A DNA stretch of 64,000 nt from Clostridium_T sp040217795 (lineage in GTDB: Bacteria; Bacillota; Clostridia; Clostridiales; Clostridiaceae). The stretch spans positions 3,179 to 67,178 of the forward strand of contig JBEHWK010000006.1 of NCBI GenBank assembly GCA_040217795.1, given 5' to 3'. The notes under the pieces are model-generated. The model did not search any database. It saw nothing but the letters and a program-made list of their open reading frames with translations, and was not told the DNA's origin. The position numbers were made by a program, and so were the translations under genes. Below, piece after piece: positions 16,596 through 25,934 of this stretch. Each line of letters starts with the position of its first letter. Position 1 is the first letter of the stretch.

Positions 16596-16967
16596 TTACA
16601 CCTCCTCTTTTAAAAGACATATATATTTATCACGTTTGTTTTTCCCAAAACTTTGCTCTAAGGATATCATAATACTATCGATGCTCAGTTCGAAAGTCTT
16701 CAAAAGAACCTGCGCCTTTTCAAGCTCATCTTCATCCAAATCTTTCAAGTCTAAGCTTATGTATCCTTCATAGATCTCGTAACTGCAATTTATATTAAGC
16801 ACATTTTCCAAACCTATCAAAAGACTTTGGGAAAGCACTGACACCGAGTTGCATATCATATCGTAAGCTTCACCGGCTATTATAGCCTCAGCTTCCCTTA
16901 ATGCATGGCCCTTTATGTCTACCGCAATTATTTTATCATCAGTTTTTTTGATCTTTATCCTAATCAT
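16596..16967 (-). CDS. prp: Ribosomal-processing cysteine protease Prp (YsxB)
   Basis: 123 residues. The catalytic His is in DIKGHA (His21) and the catalytic Cys in DMICNSVSVLSQ (Cys39), followed by the usual second half with LDLKDLDEDELEKAQVLLK. Prp removes the N-terminal extension of bL27 before its assembly into the ribosome. Position between rplU and rpmA is the family standard. Oddity: the His-to-Cys spacing is 18 residues, against the roughly 12 I know for other family members, because of extra sequence around REAEAIIAGEAY. The ATG overlaps the end of rplU closely, implying coupling. Confidence 0.92.
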   Translation of the reverse strand: MIRIKIKKTDDKIIAVDIKGHALREAEAIIAGEAYDMICNSVSVLSQSLLIGLENVLNINCSYEIYEGYISLDLKDLDEDELEKAQVLLKTFELSIDSIMISLEQSFGKNKRDKYICLLKEEV

Positions 16968-16969
16968 AA

Positions 16970-17281
16970 TTAAGCTTCGATCTTTTGGATTTGAATCTTA
17001 GTGTAAGGTTGTCTGTGTCCAGCTTTTCTTCTATAGTCTTTCTTTGGTTTGTACTTGAAAACTATAACTTTCTTTGCTTTTCCTTGAGCTAATACTTTAG
17101 CTACAACCTTAGCTCCTTCAACTACTGGTGTACCAACTTTTAATTCTCCATCCTTAGATACAACTAGAACTTCAGCGAACTCAACTGTTGATTCAACCTC
17201 AGCGTTAAGTTTTTCAACGAAAAGAACGTCTCCTTCCTTAACTCTGTACTGCTTTCCTCCTGTAGTTAATACTGCATACAT
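16970..17281 (-). CDS. rplU: 50S ribosomal protein bL21
   Basis: 103 residues starting MYAVLTTGGKQYRVKEGD, the conserved bL21 N-terminus. FKYKPKKDYRRKAGHRQPYT is the family's rRNA-binding signature near the C-terminus. The ATG after AGGAGGTGTTTTAT was chosen; the longer frame would translate the leader. First gene of rplU-prp-rpmA. Confidence 0.97.
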   Translation of the reverse strand: MYAVLTTGGKQYRVKEGDVLFVEKLNAEVESTVEFAEVLVVSKDGELKVGTPVVEGAKVVAKVLAQGKAKKVIVFKYKPKKDYRRKAGHRQPYTKIQIQKIEA

Positions 17282-17400
17282 ATAAAACACCTCCTCATTA
17301 CGGTCTCGCCACTTAAGGTACAAAGATTTAACTTTGTTTTTCAAAAAACCTATTCTGTGCGGTTACTGTAATATTCTATCACAAGAATAACATAATGTAA
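17282..17400 (-). ncRNA. Possible bL21 autoregulatory leader (L21-leader-like)
   Basis: The ~110-nt space upstream of rplU ends with AAGTGGCGAGACCGTAATG directly before AGGAGGTG. Firmicute rplU mRNAs commonly carry a structured leader ending in a similar GGCGxGACCG stretch that overlaps the ribosome-binding site. Only the 3' part is recognisable by eye. Confidence 0.45.
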
Positions 17401-17410
17401 ATAGAATTTA

Positions 17411-18835
17411 TTAATTAATCAAATAATCCTGAATACTGTTAATCTGCTTTTTAAAAAGCAGAGGTTCCAGTTTGAAGTACTCTGTTTCTTCAACAAAATG
17501 AAGATATATTTTCTTGTCCAGGGCTTCAATATTTGTTAAAAATGAAAGAATATCTTCCCTTACATAACTTTCATACTGGCTGTTTATTTCAATATAGAAG
17601 TCTCTGATGGAATTTTCAGACTGATATCTTAGAATTTCATCCCTTATAAGCATTGAGATGTATGAAAGAGATAACCTGCTGCCTTTTCCTTTGCAAAGTT
17701 CACAGTCCTCCTCCATATATTCAAATATACTTTTTCCGCTTCTGGTTCTCGATATCTGCACCAGTCCCAATTCAGTAAAGGGATAGACCACAGTCCTTTT
17801 CTTATCTTTTTCCAATCCCTTAGACAAGATATCCAGTATTTCTTTTTTATCTTCATGACTTCTCATATCAATAAAGTCAACAAGGATAATCCCACCAAGG
17901 TTTCTCAATCTTATCTGCCTTGCAATTTCTGCAGCAGCTTCCTTATTTGTTTCCTCAGCTGTCTTGTCAATATTTCTTCCTTTTGTGTTTTTCCCTGAGT
18001 TGACATCTATTACATACATGGCTTCTGTCCTGTCAATAACGATCCATCCGCCGCAATTCAGCTGAACCTTCTTATGTCTGAGAGAAAGTATTTCCCTTTC
18101 AATATTATAGAAATCGAAAAGGCTTCTTTCTCCTTTATACAGATTTACTTTTACATCTTCTCCTATATTTATGTAATCAGATGCCACCTTGAAATCCTCT
18201 TCTGTATCAACATGGATTTCTCTGGTTTCCTTATTGATATTGTCCCTCAGGATCTTGTTCAGAAGAAGATTTTCTCCGAAGACTCTTTGGGGCTTTCTTA
18301 AGAACCTTCCTTTCCGGATCACTTCAAGATACTCCCTATGCAGAATTTCCAGCTCATTTTTTATGTCTCCTATATCACCAAAAGCAGCATTTGTCCTTAA
18401 TGTTATCAATACATCTTCCAGCGGAAGCACTGCATCCTTAAGCTCATTTCTCTTGTTTTCGTCAAAAATCCTCTTTGATACTGAAACCCCGTGGCCCTTA
18501 GAGGATAATACAACATATTTCCCGGGAATTGAAAAGTCGCATGTGACTTTGGGTCCCTTATCTCCAAGAGCTCCCTTTACCACTTCCACCAGGATTTCCT
18601 GTCCCTGCTTTATTGGGAAATTCGCATCCAAGGTCATGAAGGCATTTACAGGAAGTCCGATATCTACAAAGGCACTTTTTATACCAGGAACTATATTCTT
18701 CACAATCCCCAGATATATTTCTCCGGGAATGGCCTCATTTGTCTCTTCTTCGATGAGACAATCCACAAGCCTGCTATTTTCCTTAACTGCTATTCTCAGT
18801 ATCTTTTCTCTTCTCTCTATAAATATATCACGCAT
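17411..18835 (-). CDS. rng: Ribonuclease E/G family endoribonuclease
   Basis: 474 residues. An S1-like RNA-binding domain spans ~35-120 (GEIYLGIVKNIVPGIKSAFVDIG). The RNase E/G catalytic domain has the metal-binding aspartates in YVIDVNSGKN and GGIILVDFIDM. The zinc-link C-x-x-C is in EDCELCKGKGSR. The length matches RNase G; no scaffold tail like that of RNase E is present. Start ATG after AAAGAGG. It lies between the radical-SAM pair and rplU, a clostridial arrangement. Confidence 0.93.
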   Translation of the reverse strand: MRDIFIERREKILRIAVKENSRLVDCLIEEETNEAIPGEIYLGIVKNIVPGIKSAFVDIGLPVNAFMTLDANFPIKQGQEILVEVVKGALGDKGPKVTCDFSIPGKYVVLSSKGHGVSVSKRIFDENKRNELKDAVLPLEDVLITLRTNAAFGDIGDIKNELEILHREYLEVIRKGRFLRKPQRVFGENLLLNKILRDNINKETREIHVDTEEDFKVASDYINIGEDVKVNLYKGERSLFDFYNIEREILSLRHKKVQLNCGGWIVIDRTEAMYVIDVNSGKNTKGRNIDKTAEETNKEAAAEIARQIRLRNLGGIILVDFIDMRSHEDKKEILDILSKGLEKDKKRTVVYPFTELGLVQISRTRSGKSIFEYMEEDCELCKGKGSRLSLSYISMLIRDEILRYQSENSIRDFYIEINSQYESYVREDILSFLTNIEALDKKIYLHFVEETEYFKLEPLLFKKQINSIQDYLIN

Positions 18836-18849
18836 AAGCAAATACCTCT

Positions 18850-19560
18850 TTACACCGTTTTATATAAAGGCAGCAGTTTTTCCTGCTTATGGGCATACAT
18901 TTCTTCTCTGATCACATTAACAAAAGCTTCTTTATCTGTTCTTGATGTATTGTCTTTAATGAAATTTATCATAAACTCAGGGTTCAGATGCTCCTTGCTT
19001 CCGCAGCTTATTCTTGTGCTTATTATAATATACTCATCCTTAACCCAGTATTTGATATCTTTGATCATGCTTCTTATATTAAGGGCTTTTTCTTCTCCCT
19101 TTTTATTTTTCTTTATAATGTTCCATTCCTTCAGCTCCAGAAGCTTATTAAGCTCTTCATTTACTTTTGAAGCATCAGCGCATCTTATTTTTATGGTATA
19201 AACGGCCTCTTCAACCATGGCCATAGCCTGAGGTACCTTTTTCTGATTAGGGATATTTTCTATACCCCTTATTTCCAGAAACTCAATTCCAGGAAGGGAT
19301 TTGCTGTTGAGTCTTCTCAGAATCTCTTCAGGATTCTCAGGCTCTCTTAAAACAATGTCCATGTATTCTCCATTAGAACTGACTCCTACTGAAAGAGGCT
19401 GTGCAATGGACATAGCCATATGCGGATTAAACCCCTGTGAATAATTTATGTTAAGTTCGCTTCTCATTATGATTTTTTGCAGTGTTCTCATTAAATCCAA
19501 ATGGGAAACAAACTTTATGTTTTGACCTTTGGTAAACTTAATTAAGTATCGCACCTTCAA
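18850..19560 (-). CDS. TIGR03936-type radical-SAM-associated protein (DUF2344)
   Basis: 236 residues from a TTG (MKVRYLIKFTKGQNIKFVSH) whose ribosome-binding site AAGGGGAG lies inside the end of the upstream gene. The reading frames overlap by 23 bases, indicating translational coupling. Signatures: HLDLMRTLQKIIMRSELN, YSQGFNPHMAMSIAQPLSVG and SNGEYMDIVLREP. The family is always beside, or fused to, the TIGR03960 radical SAM protein; the reaction is unproven, although rRNA or cofactor modification has been suggested. Confidence 0.88.
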   Translation of the reverse strand: MKVRYLIKFTKGQNIKFVSHLDLMRTLQKIIMRSELNINYSQGFNPHMAMSIAQPLSVGVSSNGEYMDIVLREPENPEEILRRLNSKSLPGIEFLEIRGIENIPNQKKVPQAMAMVEEAVYTIKIRCADASKVNEELNKLLELKEWNIIKKNKKGEEKALNIRSMIKDIKYWVKDEYIIISTRISCGSKEHLNPEFMINFIKDNTSRTDKEAFVNVIREEMYAHKQEKLLPLYKTV

Positions 19561-21391
19561 AACACTCCCCTTCTTTAAAGTTTGCATTCACACCGCAGCC
19601 AGTGCATCCTTGCCTGCAGTTTTGAGTAAGCTGTGCACTTTTTGCTTTTTCATTTTCACGCACCAGATAATCCCTGTTCACTCCGATATCTATAAAATCC
19701 CAAGGAAGGATTTCATCGTAGCTTCTTTCCCTGTATACATAGAAATCTCCGTCTACGTTGCATTCATTAAGTGCTTCCTGCCAAATGTCAAAGCTGAAGT
19801 ATTCAGACCAACCGTCAAACTTTGCGCCCTTTTCATATGCTTTTATCAGAACATCAGAAAGTCTTCTGTCTCCTCTTGCAAAAACAGCTTCCATATAAGA
19901 TGTTTTCTGTTCGTGATAGCTGTAGGATATTGCTCTTGATTTAATTGAAGATTTTACTGCATTTATCTTATCATTAACATTTGAAATCTGCTCCATAGGT
20001 GCCCATTGGAATGGAGTGAATGGCTTAGGTACAAATATTGATGTACTCACTGTAACTCTCAACCCTCTGTTTCTTACATCCTTAGGAACTGCAAAATATT
20101 GTGCTGTTATTTTCTCTGCAAGCTCCCCTATCCCCCTTACGTCCTCTATTGTTTCATAAGGAAGACCTATCATGAAGTATAGTTTTAAAGAACTCCAGCC
20201 TGATTCAAAAGCAGACTTTGCAGCTTCCAATATTCTTTCTTCAGTCAATCCCTTGTTTATTACATCTCTCATTCTTTGAGAACCCGCTTCCGGTGCAAAT
20301 GTAAGGCCTGTTTTCTTAACCTTCTGTATTTCCTTAAGAAGATCCACTGAAAAAGCATCAACTCTTATTGAAGGAAGTGCAACAGCAACATTTTTCTCTG
20401 AGTGCTCAGCCATAAGATCTTTAACCAATCCGAAAATATCTGAATAGTCGCAGGTACTTAAAGATGCCAGGGAAATTTCCTGATATCCTGTATTTTTAAC
20501 CATTTCACGCGCCTGCTGAAGAAGGGTTTCCTTCTTCTTTTCTCTTACAGGTCTGTAAATCATTCCTGCCTGACAGAATCTGCAGCCATTTGTACATCCT
20601 CTGAAAACTTCAAGAACTATTCTGTCATGTACGATTTCTGTAAAGGGAACTATAATGTTAGTAGGGAAATCAACCTTATCATAGTTTGCTATGATTCTCT
20701 TCTGCACTCTTGCAGGAATATCCTCATACTTAGGCTTGAATTCCTTTATTGTTCCATCTTCATTGTAAGTAACATCATATAATGAAGGAACATATATACC
20801 TCTGATTTTTGATATCTCTCTTAAAAACTCCTTTTTCTTTCCTTTGCCTTTGTATTTTTTATATACTTCAAGAACGTCATTCATCATTTCTTCACCTTCT
20901 CCAAGTTCAAAGAAATCAACAACGCCTGATAAAGGCTCTGGATTATATGCGCAGGGGCCTCCTGCCATAACTATAGGATCATCTTCTCCTCTTTCAGAAG
21001 CTCTTACCTTAATTCCTCCAAGGTTCAGCATGTTCAATATGTTTGTAAAACTCATTTCATACTGAAGAGTGAATCCCAATATGTCAAAATCCTTTAAAGG
21101 ATCCTTTGTTTCAAGAGTATATAAAGGAATATTCTGTTCCCTCATTTCCTTTTCCATATCAGGCCAGGGTGCAAATGCTCTTTCACAATATGTATCTTCT
21201 CTCTTATTAATGGTATGATAAAGAATCCTTGATCCCAGGTGAGCCATCCCTACCTCGTAAACATCAGGAAAACAAAATGCAAATCTTATGTCAACTTCAT
21301 TTTTATCTTTAATAATCTGATTTAACTCGCCGCCAATGTATCTGGCAGGCTTTTCAACCTTGTATAAAATATCGTCAGTTATTCTGTTCAT
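19538..21391 (-). CDS. TIGR03960-type B12-binding-domain radical SAM protein
   Basis: About 617 residues. An N-terminal cobalamin-binding-like region holds FAFCFPDVYEVGMAHLG. The radical SAM [4Fe-4S] motif is VFRGCTNGCRFCQAGMIYRP (C-x3-C-x2-C), followed by ALPSIRVDAFS and FAPEAGSQRMR typical of the B12-type SAM enzymes. The C-terminal NCRQGCTGCG suggests a second iron-sulfur site. Start ATG (or the TTG just before it) after AAGGAGGAAAAAATA. It partners with the downstream TIGR03936 protein. Substrate unknown. Confidence 0.9.
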   Translation of the reverse strand: MNRITDDILYKVEKPARYIGGELNQIIKDKNEVDIRFAFCFPDVYEVGMAHLGSRILYHTINKREDTYCERAFAPWPDMEKEMREQNIPLYTLETKDPLKDFDILGFTLQYEMSFTNILNMLNLGGIKVRASERGEDDPIVMAGGPCAYNPEPLSGVVDFFELGEGEEMMNDVLEVYKKYKGKGKKKEFLREISKIRGIYVPSLYDVTYNEDGTIKEFKPKYEDIPARVQKRIIANYDKVDFPTNIIVPFTEIVHDRIVLEVFRGCTNGCRFCQAGMIYRPVREKKKETLLQQAREMVKNTGYQEISLASLSTCDYSDIFGLVKDLMAEHSEKNVAVALPSIRVDAFSVDLLKEIQKVKKTGLTFAPEAGSQRMRDVINKGLTEERILEAAKSAFESGWSSLKLYFMIGLPYETIEDVRGIGELAEKITAQYFAVPKDVRNRGLRVTVSTSIFVPKPFTPFQWAPMEQISNVNDKINAVKSSIKSRAISYSYHEQKTSYMEAVFARGDRRLSDVLIKAYEKGAKFDGWSEYFSFDIWQEALNECNVDGDFYVYRERSYDEILPWDFIDIGVNRDYLVRENEKAKSAQLTQNCRQGCTGCGVNANFKEGECFEGAILN

Positions 21392-21537
21392 CAATATTTT
21401 TTCCTCCTTCGGTTATCTATGTACAAAGGTAATTTATCAATCGACTTTATTCTATCACAAGCCGATGCTATAAACTACCTTTAGTATTATCACTTAGTTT
21501 TAAATATAATGCAACAATTCTTTTTTGTGAGAACTCA

Positions 21538-22431
21538 TCAGCCTGTACTACTGCTGAAATTCTTTGCCTGAGATAAAAGCATTCCTCCTAACATGAGAAA
21601 ACACCCCAGACATCCTCTCGATCCTAAGCTCTCATTTAAAATAAATATCCCTGCTATCGCTGCAGAAACAGATTCCATACTGAGAATTATTGCCGCATGG
21701 GAAGGTTTTGAATGCTTTTGCCCTACAACCTGCAGGGTATATGCTATTCCTACTGAAAATATCCCTCCGAAAAGTATTGCCCCCATGGCTTTATTTAACC
21801 CATATAAAGTTATGTCTTCAAATATTGCAGCAGCCATAATGCTGAGTATTGAACAAGTTATGAACTGAACAAAAGATAGTTTTAACGCATTCGCTTTCTT
21901 CGTAAAATAATCAATAGATAATATATGTACTGCCCAAAAAACTGCACCTGCAAGCTCAAGCAAATCCCCTGTGCCAACAGTAAACCTCTCAGTGACACTT
22001 ATAAAGAACAAGCCTGTAACTGCTAAAATTCCTCCAATCCATGTACTTATGTGAATTTTATGTTTCAATATCACTCCAATCACAGGAACAAGCACAATAT
22101 ATAACCCTGTTATGAATGCAGCTTTTCCTGCTGAGGTATAAGCTATACCCACCTGCTGCAGTGATGCTGCAAAAAAAAGAGCACATCCAGCTGCAATTCC
22201 TCCCGGTAAAGCATTTATTAAACTGCCGGATCTCTGAGTATTATTCGCTTGTTCTTTATTGAAATAAAGAATCAGAGGAATTAATGACAGGCCTCCCAAT
22301 GCAAATCTCACTCCGTTAAAGGTAAAAGCACCTATATAATTTGCCCCGATCTTTTGGGCCACAAATGCAAATCCCCAGATTACTGCAGTTATCGAAAGAA
22401 ATATATTTGATTTTAATTGTAGTTTATTCAT
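21538..22431 (-). CDS. EamA/DMT-superfamily transporter
   Basis: 297 residues with ten predicted membrane helices arranged as two EamA halves. The first half has ITAVIWGFAFVAQKIGANYI and GKAAFITGLYIVLVPVIG; the second has ELAGAVFWAVHILSIDYFTK and KPSHAAIILSMESVSAAIAG. The final loop is LNESLGSRGCLGC. It is probably an inner-membrane drug/metabolite exporter; substrate not predictable. Start ATG after AAGGGGTATC. It interrupts the spoIVFB-to-radical-SAM part of the conserved cluster, so it may be a lineage-specific insertion. Confidence 0.9.
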   Translation of the reverse strand: MNKLQLKSNIFLSITAVIWGFAFVAQKIGANYIGAFTFNGVRFALGGLSLIPLILYFNKEQANNTQRSGSLINALPGGIAAGCALFFAASLQQVGIAYTSAGKAAFITGLYIVLVPVIGVILKHKIHISTWIGGILAVTGLFFISVTERFTVGTGDLLELAGAVFWAVHILSIDYFTKKANALKLSFVQFITCSILSIMAAAIFEDITLYGLNKAMGAILFGGIFSVGIAYTLQVVGQKHSKPSHAAIILSMESVSAAIAGIFILNESLGSRGCLGCFLMLGGMLLSQAKNFSSSTG

Positions 22432-22485
22432 TATAAGATACCCCTTTTTGAATTTTCAAATATGTATTAAAGGAAGAAATTCAGT

Positions 22486-23328
22486 TCAGCTGAGTTTCCT
22501 CCTTTCAAAGTACTCTTCCAAAGAAATATTGCCATGTTTTTTTAAAGCCTCCAGGAGTTCATCTTCATTAATTACTCCTATCATTTTCATATCCTCATTC
22601 AGCACCAGGAATGAATTAAATTTATTTTTGTCCACCATAGTCAGTATATTTACAAGGCCCAGCTTAAAATATACTGAGACGGTTTTTGTCGATAGATATT
22701 TATTTCTTGTTAACCGTCCCCGTTTCCTTACCAGGTCCCCCATCAATATATACATTATCCTCTTTTTTTCTTTTAAAGCTGAATATAGCATCAATATTCC
22801 TATCATCAAAAGGTTAATATTGATTTTATGTAATTTAAATATGCTATATATAAAAAGACCTGTAAACGCAGAGCCTGCAGCTATGCTGAAATACACAACT
22901 ATCCTTCCTGACAGCCTGTATGATATTCTCCTTGATAAAGCCATAGTGAATATCCTGCCTCCGTCTAAAGGATATGCCGGAAGCATATTAAATATAAAGA
23001 GCATGATGTTGATAATGGATAGCTCCGAAAAAACATAGCCATCATATACGTAAAATATAACAGATAATAACAGATTAATTGCAGGCCCGGATAAATATAC
23101 TGCCAGTTGCTTTTTTTCAGTAAGCTCTTCCAGATCTTCTATTTCAACAAAAAATCCTAAGGGGTGGACAAACAACTTTTTCATATTTGCACCCAAAAGT
23201 ATCGCTGCCAGGCCATGAGACATTTCATGCAGGAATACAAAAATCAGAACTGTTATAAATTTAAAATGAATCCCTAAGGAAATAAGTATCAGTAATTCAA
23301 ATCCAAGCATTAATCCCTTCCTATTCAT
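22486..23328 (-). CDS. spoIVFB: Site-2 intramembrane metalloprotease SpoIVFB
   Basis: 280 residues. The zinc motif HEMSH lies in FVFLHEMSHGLAAILLGANM, the third ligand Asp in LPAYPLDGGRIF. Five or six membrane helices are followed by a C-terminal CBS-like region (~200-280, KLGLVNILTMVDKNKFNSFL and MIGVINEDELLEALKK). In Bacillus this M50B protease releases sigma-K from its pro-sequence in the mother cell. It lies directly downstream of the spoIVFA-like gene (20-bp gap). Start ATG after CAGGGAGTAAATA. Confidence 0.92.
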   Translation of the reverse strand: MNRKGLMLGFELLILISLGIHFKFITVLIFVFLHEMSHGLAAILLGANMKKLFVHPLGFFVEIEDLEELTEKKQLAVYLSGPAINLLLSVIFYVYDGYVFSELSIINIMLFIFNMLPAYPLDGGRIFTMALSRRISYRLSGRIVVYFSIAAGSAFTGLFIYSIFKLHKININLLMIGILMLYSALKEKKRIMYILMGDLVRKRGRLTRNKYLSTKTVSVYFKLGLVNILTMVDKNKFNSFLVLNEDMKMIGVINEDELLEALKKHGNISLEEYFERRKLS

Positions 23329-23348
23329 TATTTACTCCCTGAAAATTG

Positions 23349-24104
23349 CTAGATATTCATATATTCTTTAATGTCTCTGGCTTCCCCCATATACTTCAGC
23401 TGAAACAACAATGCAGTCTTTGCTCCGCTGCTGCCTATGTTTCCTATCATCTGTCCTTTAAAAACTACCTCTCCTTCTTTTACATCAATATTTTCGAGAT
23501 TTCCATATACACTTTCAATTCCGTTTCCGCAATCAATCATTACATATCTGTTAAAGACTGCATCTTCCCCTGTTTCGGAAACTTTTCCATCCCCTATTGA
23601 TATGACCTCAGTCCCTGAAGATACTTCTACGCAGTAAATTTTCTTACTATCATCCTTTAAAGAATATGTTCCCAGAACCGGTTTAACTAATGTTTCCTTC
23701 ATCTTTTCCTTAAAAGTCTGTCCATTCATTATCTTTGATTTGACATAATCAGTTAAATCCTCACCCTTATGTTTAATTGAAGAAATATCTAAATATTTTA
23801 TATCCCTTGCAGCCTGATTTATGTCGTATCCGTTGTTCACAAAATATTTTCCGGAATTATATACAGCCATTGTTTCAGGTGTCCTGATATTTTTGCATAT
23901 TAATGCTGTAAGAAGCAGCACCAGGGTCCCCCCCAATTCCTGTGTAATTCTTCTGAAAATAACATGATTTATACTTTTCTCTGAAACTTTTGTATTTCTC
24001 ACCGTTGTCGGGTAATCTGAAATTTTGCCTGTTAAGTGAGCATTCCTTTTTCTCTCCATGATTTTCCCGTAATAGCTTTTGTACTCAGAATCAAAATTAC
24101 CCAC
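23349..24104 (-). CDS. spoIVFA: SpoIVFA-like protein with degenerate LytM/M23 domain
   Basis: 251 residues from a GTG after AGGGGTGATAAAT. It has a cytoplasmic N-terminus, one membrane helix near residues 65-85 (LGGTLVLLLTALICKNI) and a C-terminal LytM fold (~165-251: VMIDCGNGIESVYGNLENID, GEVVFKGQMIGNIGSSG, LLFQLKYMGE). The peptidase histidines of active M23 enzymes are missing (YxHL is YGNL, HLHFEV is LLFQLKY), as in SpoIVFA. SpoIVFA inhibits and anchors SpoIVFB until signalled. Adjacent to spoIVFB, as in Bacillus. Confidence 0.8.
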   Translation of the reverse strand: MGNFDSEYKSYYGKIMERKRNAHLTGKISDYPTTVRNTKVSEKSINHVIFRRITQELGGTLVLLLTALICKNIRTPETMAVYNSGKYFVNNGYDINQAARDIKYLDISSIKHKGEDLTDYVKSKIMNGQTFKEKMKETLVKPVLGTYSLKDDSKKIYCVEVSSGTEVISIGDGKVSETGEDAVFNRYVMIDCGNGIESVYGNLENIDVKEGEVVFKGQMIGNIGSSGAKTALLFQLKYMGEARDIKEYMNI

Positions 24105-24179
24105 ATTTATCACCCCTGAATATACTATTCCACTATAAATATATATTTTTATGAGGATAAACATAGAACATAAAAATAT

Positions 24180-24222
24180 GAGCTGTCCCAAAACACAAAT
24201 TTAAATGTTCTGAGACAGCTCC
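24180..24222 (-). terminator. Terminator after mgsA
   Basis: GAGCTGTC...GACAGCTC arms within a longer imperfect hairpin, 8 bp beyond the mgsA stop codon. Confidence 0.75.
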
Positions 24223-24229
24223 CTTATGT

Positions 24230-24589
24230 TTAATAATTCTTTATTAACTCTTCCGCTGTGCCTAAATTTGTCGCAATAGGCACATTATGTACATCGCAGA
24301 TTCTGATTAATGCTGTAACATCTGGTTCATGAGGCTGAGCTGTCAAAGGATCCCTGAAGAAAAACACCAGGTCCATTTCTCCCTGGGCAATTTTCCCGCC
24401 TATCTGCTGATCTCCCCCCAATGGGCCGGAAAGGAATCTTGTTACTTCAAGGCCTGTTGCCTCCATTATCCTTTTACCTGTAGTGCCTGTACCAAAAAGA
24501 GTATACTTTTCAAGTATATCCTTATGGTTTTTGCAGAATTCAATCATGTCATCTTTTTTGTCATCATGAGCTATCAGCGCAATATTCAT
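24230..24589 (-). CDS. mgsA: Methylglyoxal synthase
   Basis: 119 residues. MNIALIAHDDKKDDMIEFCK starts the MGS-like domain; TLFGTGTTGKRI forms the phosphate-binding loop. LSGPLGGDQQIGGKIAQGE carries the family's GPxGGDQQ motif with the catalytic Asp, and FFRDPLTAQPHEPDV follows. The enzyme converts dihydroxyacetone phosphate to methylglyoxal. Located between rodA and spoIVFA. Start ATG after AAGGGGGACATAAG. Confidence 0.96.
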   Translation of the reverse strand: MNIALIAHDDKKDDMIEFCKNHKDILEKYTLFGTGTTGKRIMEATGLEVTRFLSGPLGGDQQIGGKIAQGEMDLVFFFRDPLTAQPHEPDVTALIRICDVHNVPIATNLGTAEELIKNY

Positions 24590-24613
24590 CTTATGTCCCC
24601 CTTTTAATATATA

Positions 24614-25741
24614 TTAGAAATTTATTTTCTTTCTTCTCATCCCTATATTCAATATCAATCCAAGTGAAAGCATTGTTGTAAACAATGAACTTCCTCCATA
24701 ACTTATAAGAGGTAGAGTTATTCCCGTAATGGGCATAAGTCCTATTGTCATTCCTATATTCTGATAAATGGCAAAGAGAAAATATGCTGCTAATCCCACA
24801 CAAATCATCTGTCCAAAGACATCCTTACTAGTCCTGGATATGGTTATTATCCTGTAGATAATTATACCATACATAGCCAAAAGGAAGATAGCTCCCACGG
24901 TTCCCCAGGTCTCTCCTATCACAGCAAATATAAAATCAGTTTCTTTTTCCGGAACGTTTTGAGATACATATCCACCAGGAGAATCAATTGAAAAACTCAC
25001 CCCTGACCCTAAAAAGCCTCCTGAACCTATTCCTATGGTGGATTGGGTAAGCTGAAGCCCTGAATTAAGTTCATCTGCCGCCGGATCCAAAAAGGAAGTG
25101 ATTCTCTTTTTCTGATAAGGTTCTATCAATCCGGAATTCCAAATAAGAACAATTGACAGAAATAAAGCAACCAGCCCCCCCCCGATTACCCTTATGTTCA
25201 GGCCTGCAATGAAAAACATACCTAATACAATAAAGAAACAAACCATAGTCATACCCATGTCAGGTTCTTTGACTATCAATATAACCGGAACAATCGCATA
25301 TGCAGCCAGGATGAAAAAGTTCTTAAGTTCATTTACCTTTCCTTCCATATCCTGAATCTTCTTTGCCAACATCACAATTATCCCGATCTTCGCCACTTCA
25401 GAAGGCTGCATTGTAAACCCGCCTATTTTTATCCACCCTGTGGCACCATTAACTGTGGCTCCGGCCACAATAGTTATAATCAACAAAATAATGCCAATGA
25501 CATAAAAAATAAAGGCATAATTCTGGAGGATTATATAATCAACCAATAAGACGAAATATATGGCAACCAGGGAAACACCCAGCCAGATGAGCTGCTTTTC
25601 CACTTTAGCAAACCCAACTTCCCCTTTAGTAGCGAGATATATATTTACACATCCAAAGAAGACTGTCACTATCATTGTTATAAATAGCACAAAGTCCAGT
25701 TCCCTCAGAACTTTAAAATCCAATTTTAATTTTTCCAACAT
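24614..25741 (-). CDS. rodA: SEDS-family peptidoglycan polymerase RodA (FtsW/RodA/SpoVE)
   Basis: 375 residues with about ten membrane helices. SEDS signatures: GGFTMQPSEVAKIG, VKEPDMGMTMVCFF, QLTQSTIGIGSGGFLGSG (conserved extracellular loop), PEKETDFIFAVIGE with the key Asp, and TGITLPLISYGGSS. It polymerises lipid II into glycan strands with a class B PBP, most likely the PBP2 encoded in this block. Start ATG after GGAGGCCTATTTA. Confidence 0.93.
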   Translation of the reverse strand: MLEKLKLDFKVLRELDFVLFITMIVTVFFGCVNIYLATKGEVGFAKVEKQLIWLGVSLVAIYFVLLVDYIILQNYAFIFYVIGIILLIITIVAGATVNGATGWIKIGGFTMQPSEVAKIGIIVMLAKKIQDMEGKVNELKNFFILAAYAIVPVILIVKEPDMGMTMVCFFIVLGMFFIAGLNIRVIGGGLVALFLSIVLIWNSGLIEPYQKKRITSFLDPAADELNSGLQLTQSTIGIGSGGFLGSGVSFSIDSPGGYVSQNVPEKETDFIFAVIGETWGTVGAIFLLAMYGIIIYRIITISRTSKDVFGQMICVGLAAYFLFAIYQNIGMTIGLMPITGITLPLISYGGSSLFTTMLSLGLILNIGMRRKKINF

Positions 25742-25895
25742 TAAATAGGCCTCCGTTTTTAAAATTTCACTATTTATTATAACTCAAATCAATGCATATC
25801 TCCATACATCTTCTGTCAATTCACTGATATTTGAAAAATGAAGGATTTTTGTAACCACTTATTTTACAGAAAAAAAATATACCTTCCTAATACAA

Positions 25896-25919
25896 AAAAA
25901 GGCTGATTAAAGCCTTTTT
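25896..25919 (-). terminator. Terminator after minE
   Basis: AAAAAGGCT/AAGCCTTTTT-type hairpin with T run on the minus strand, 15 bp beyond minE. It separates the min operon from rodA. Confidence 0.8.
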
Positions 25920-25934
25920 CCATCTTAAAAACAT

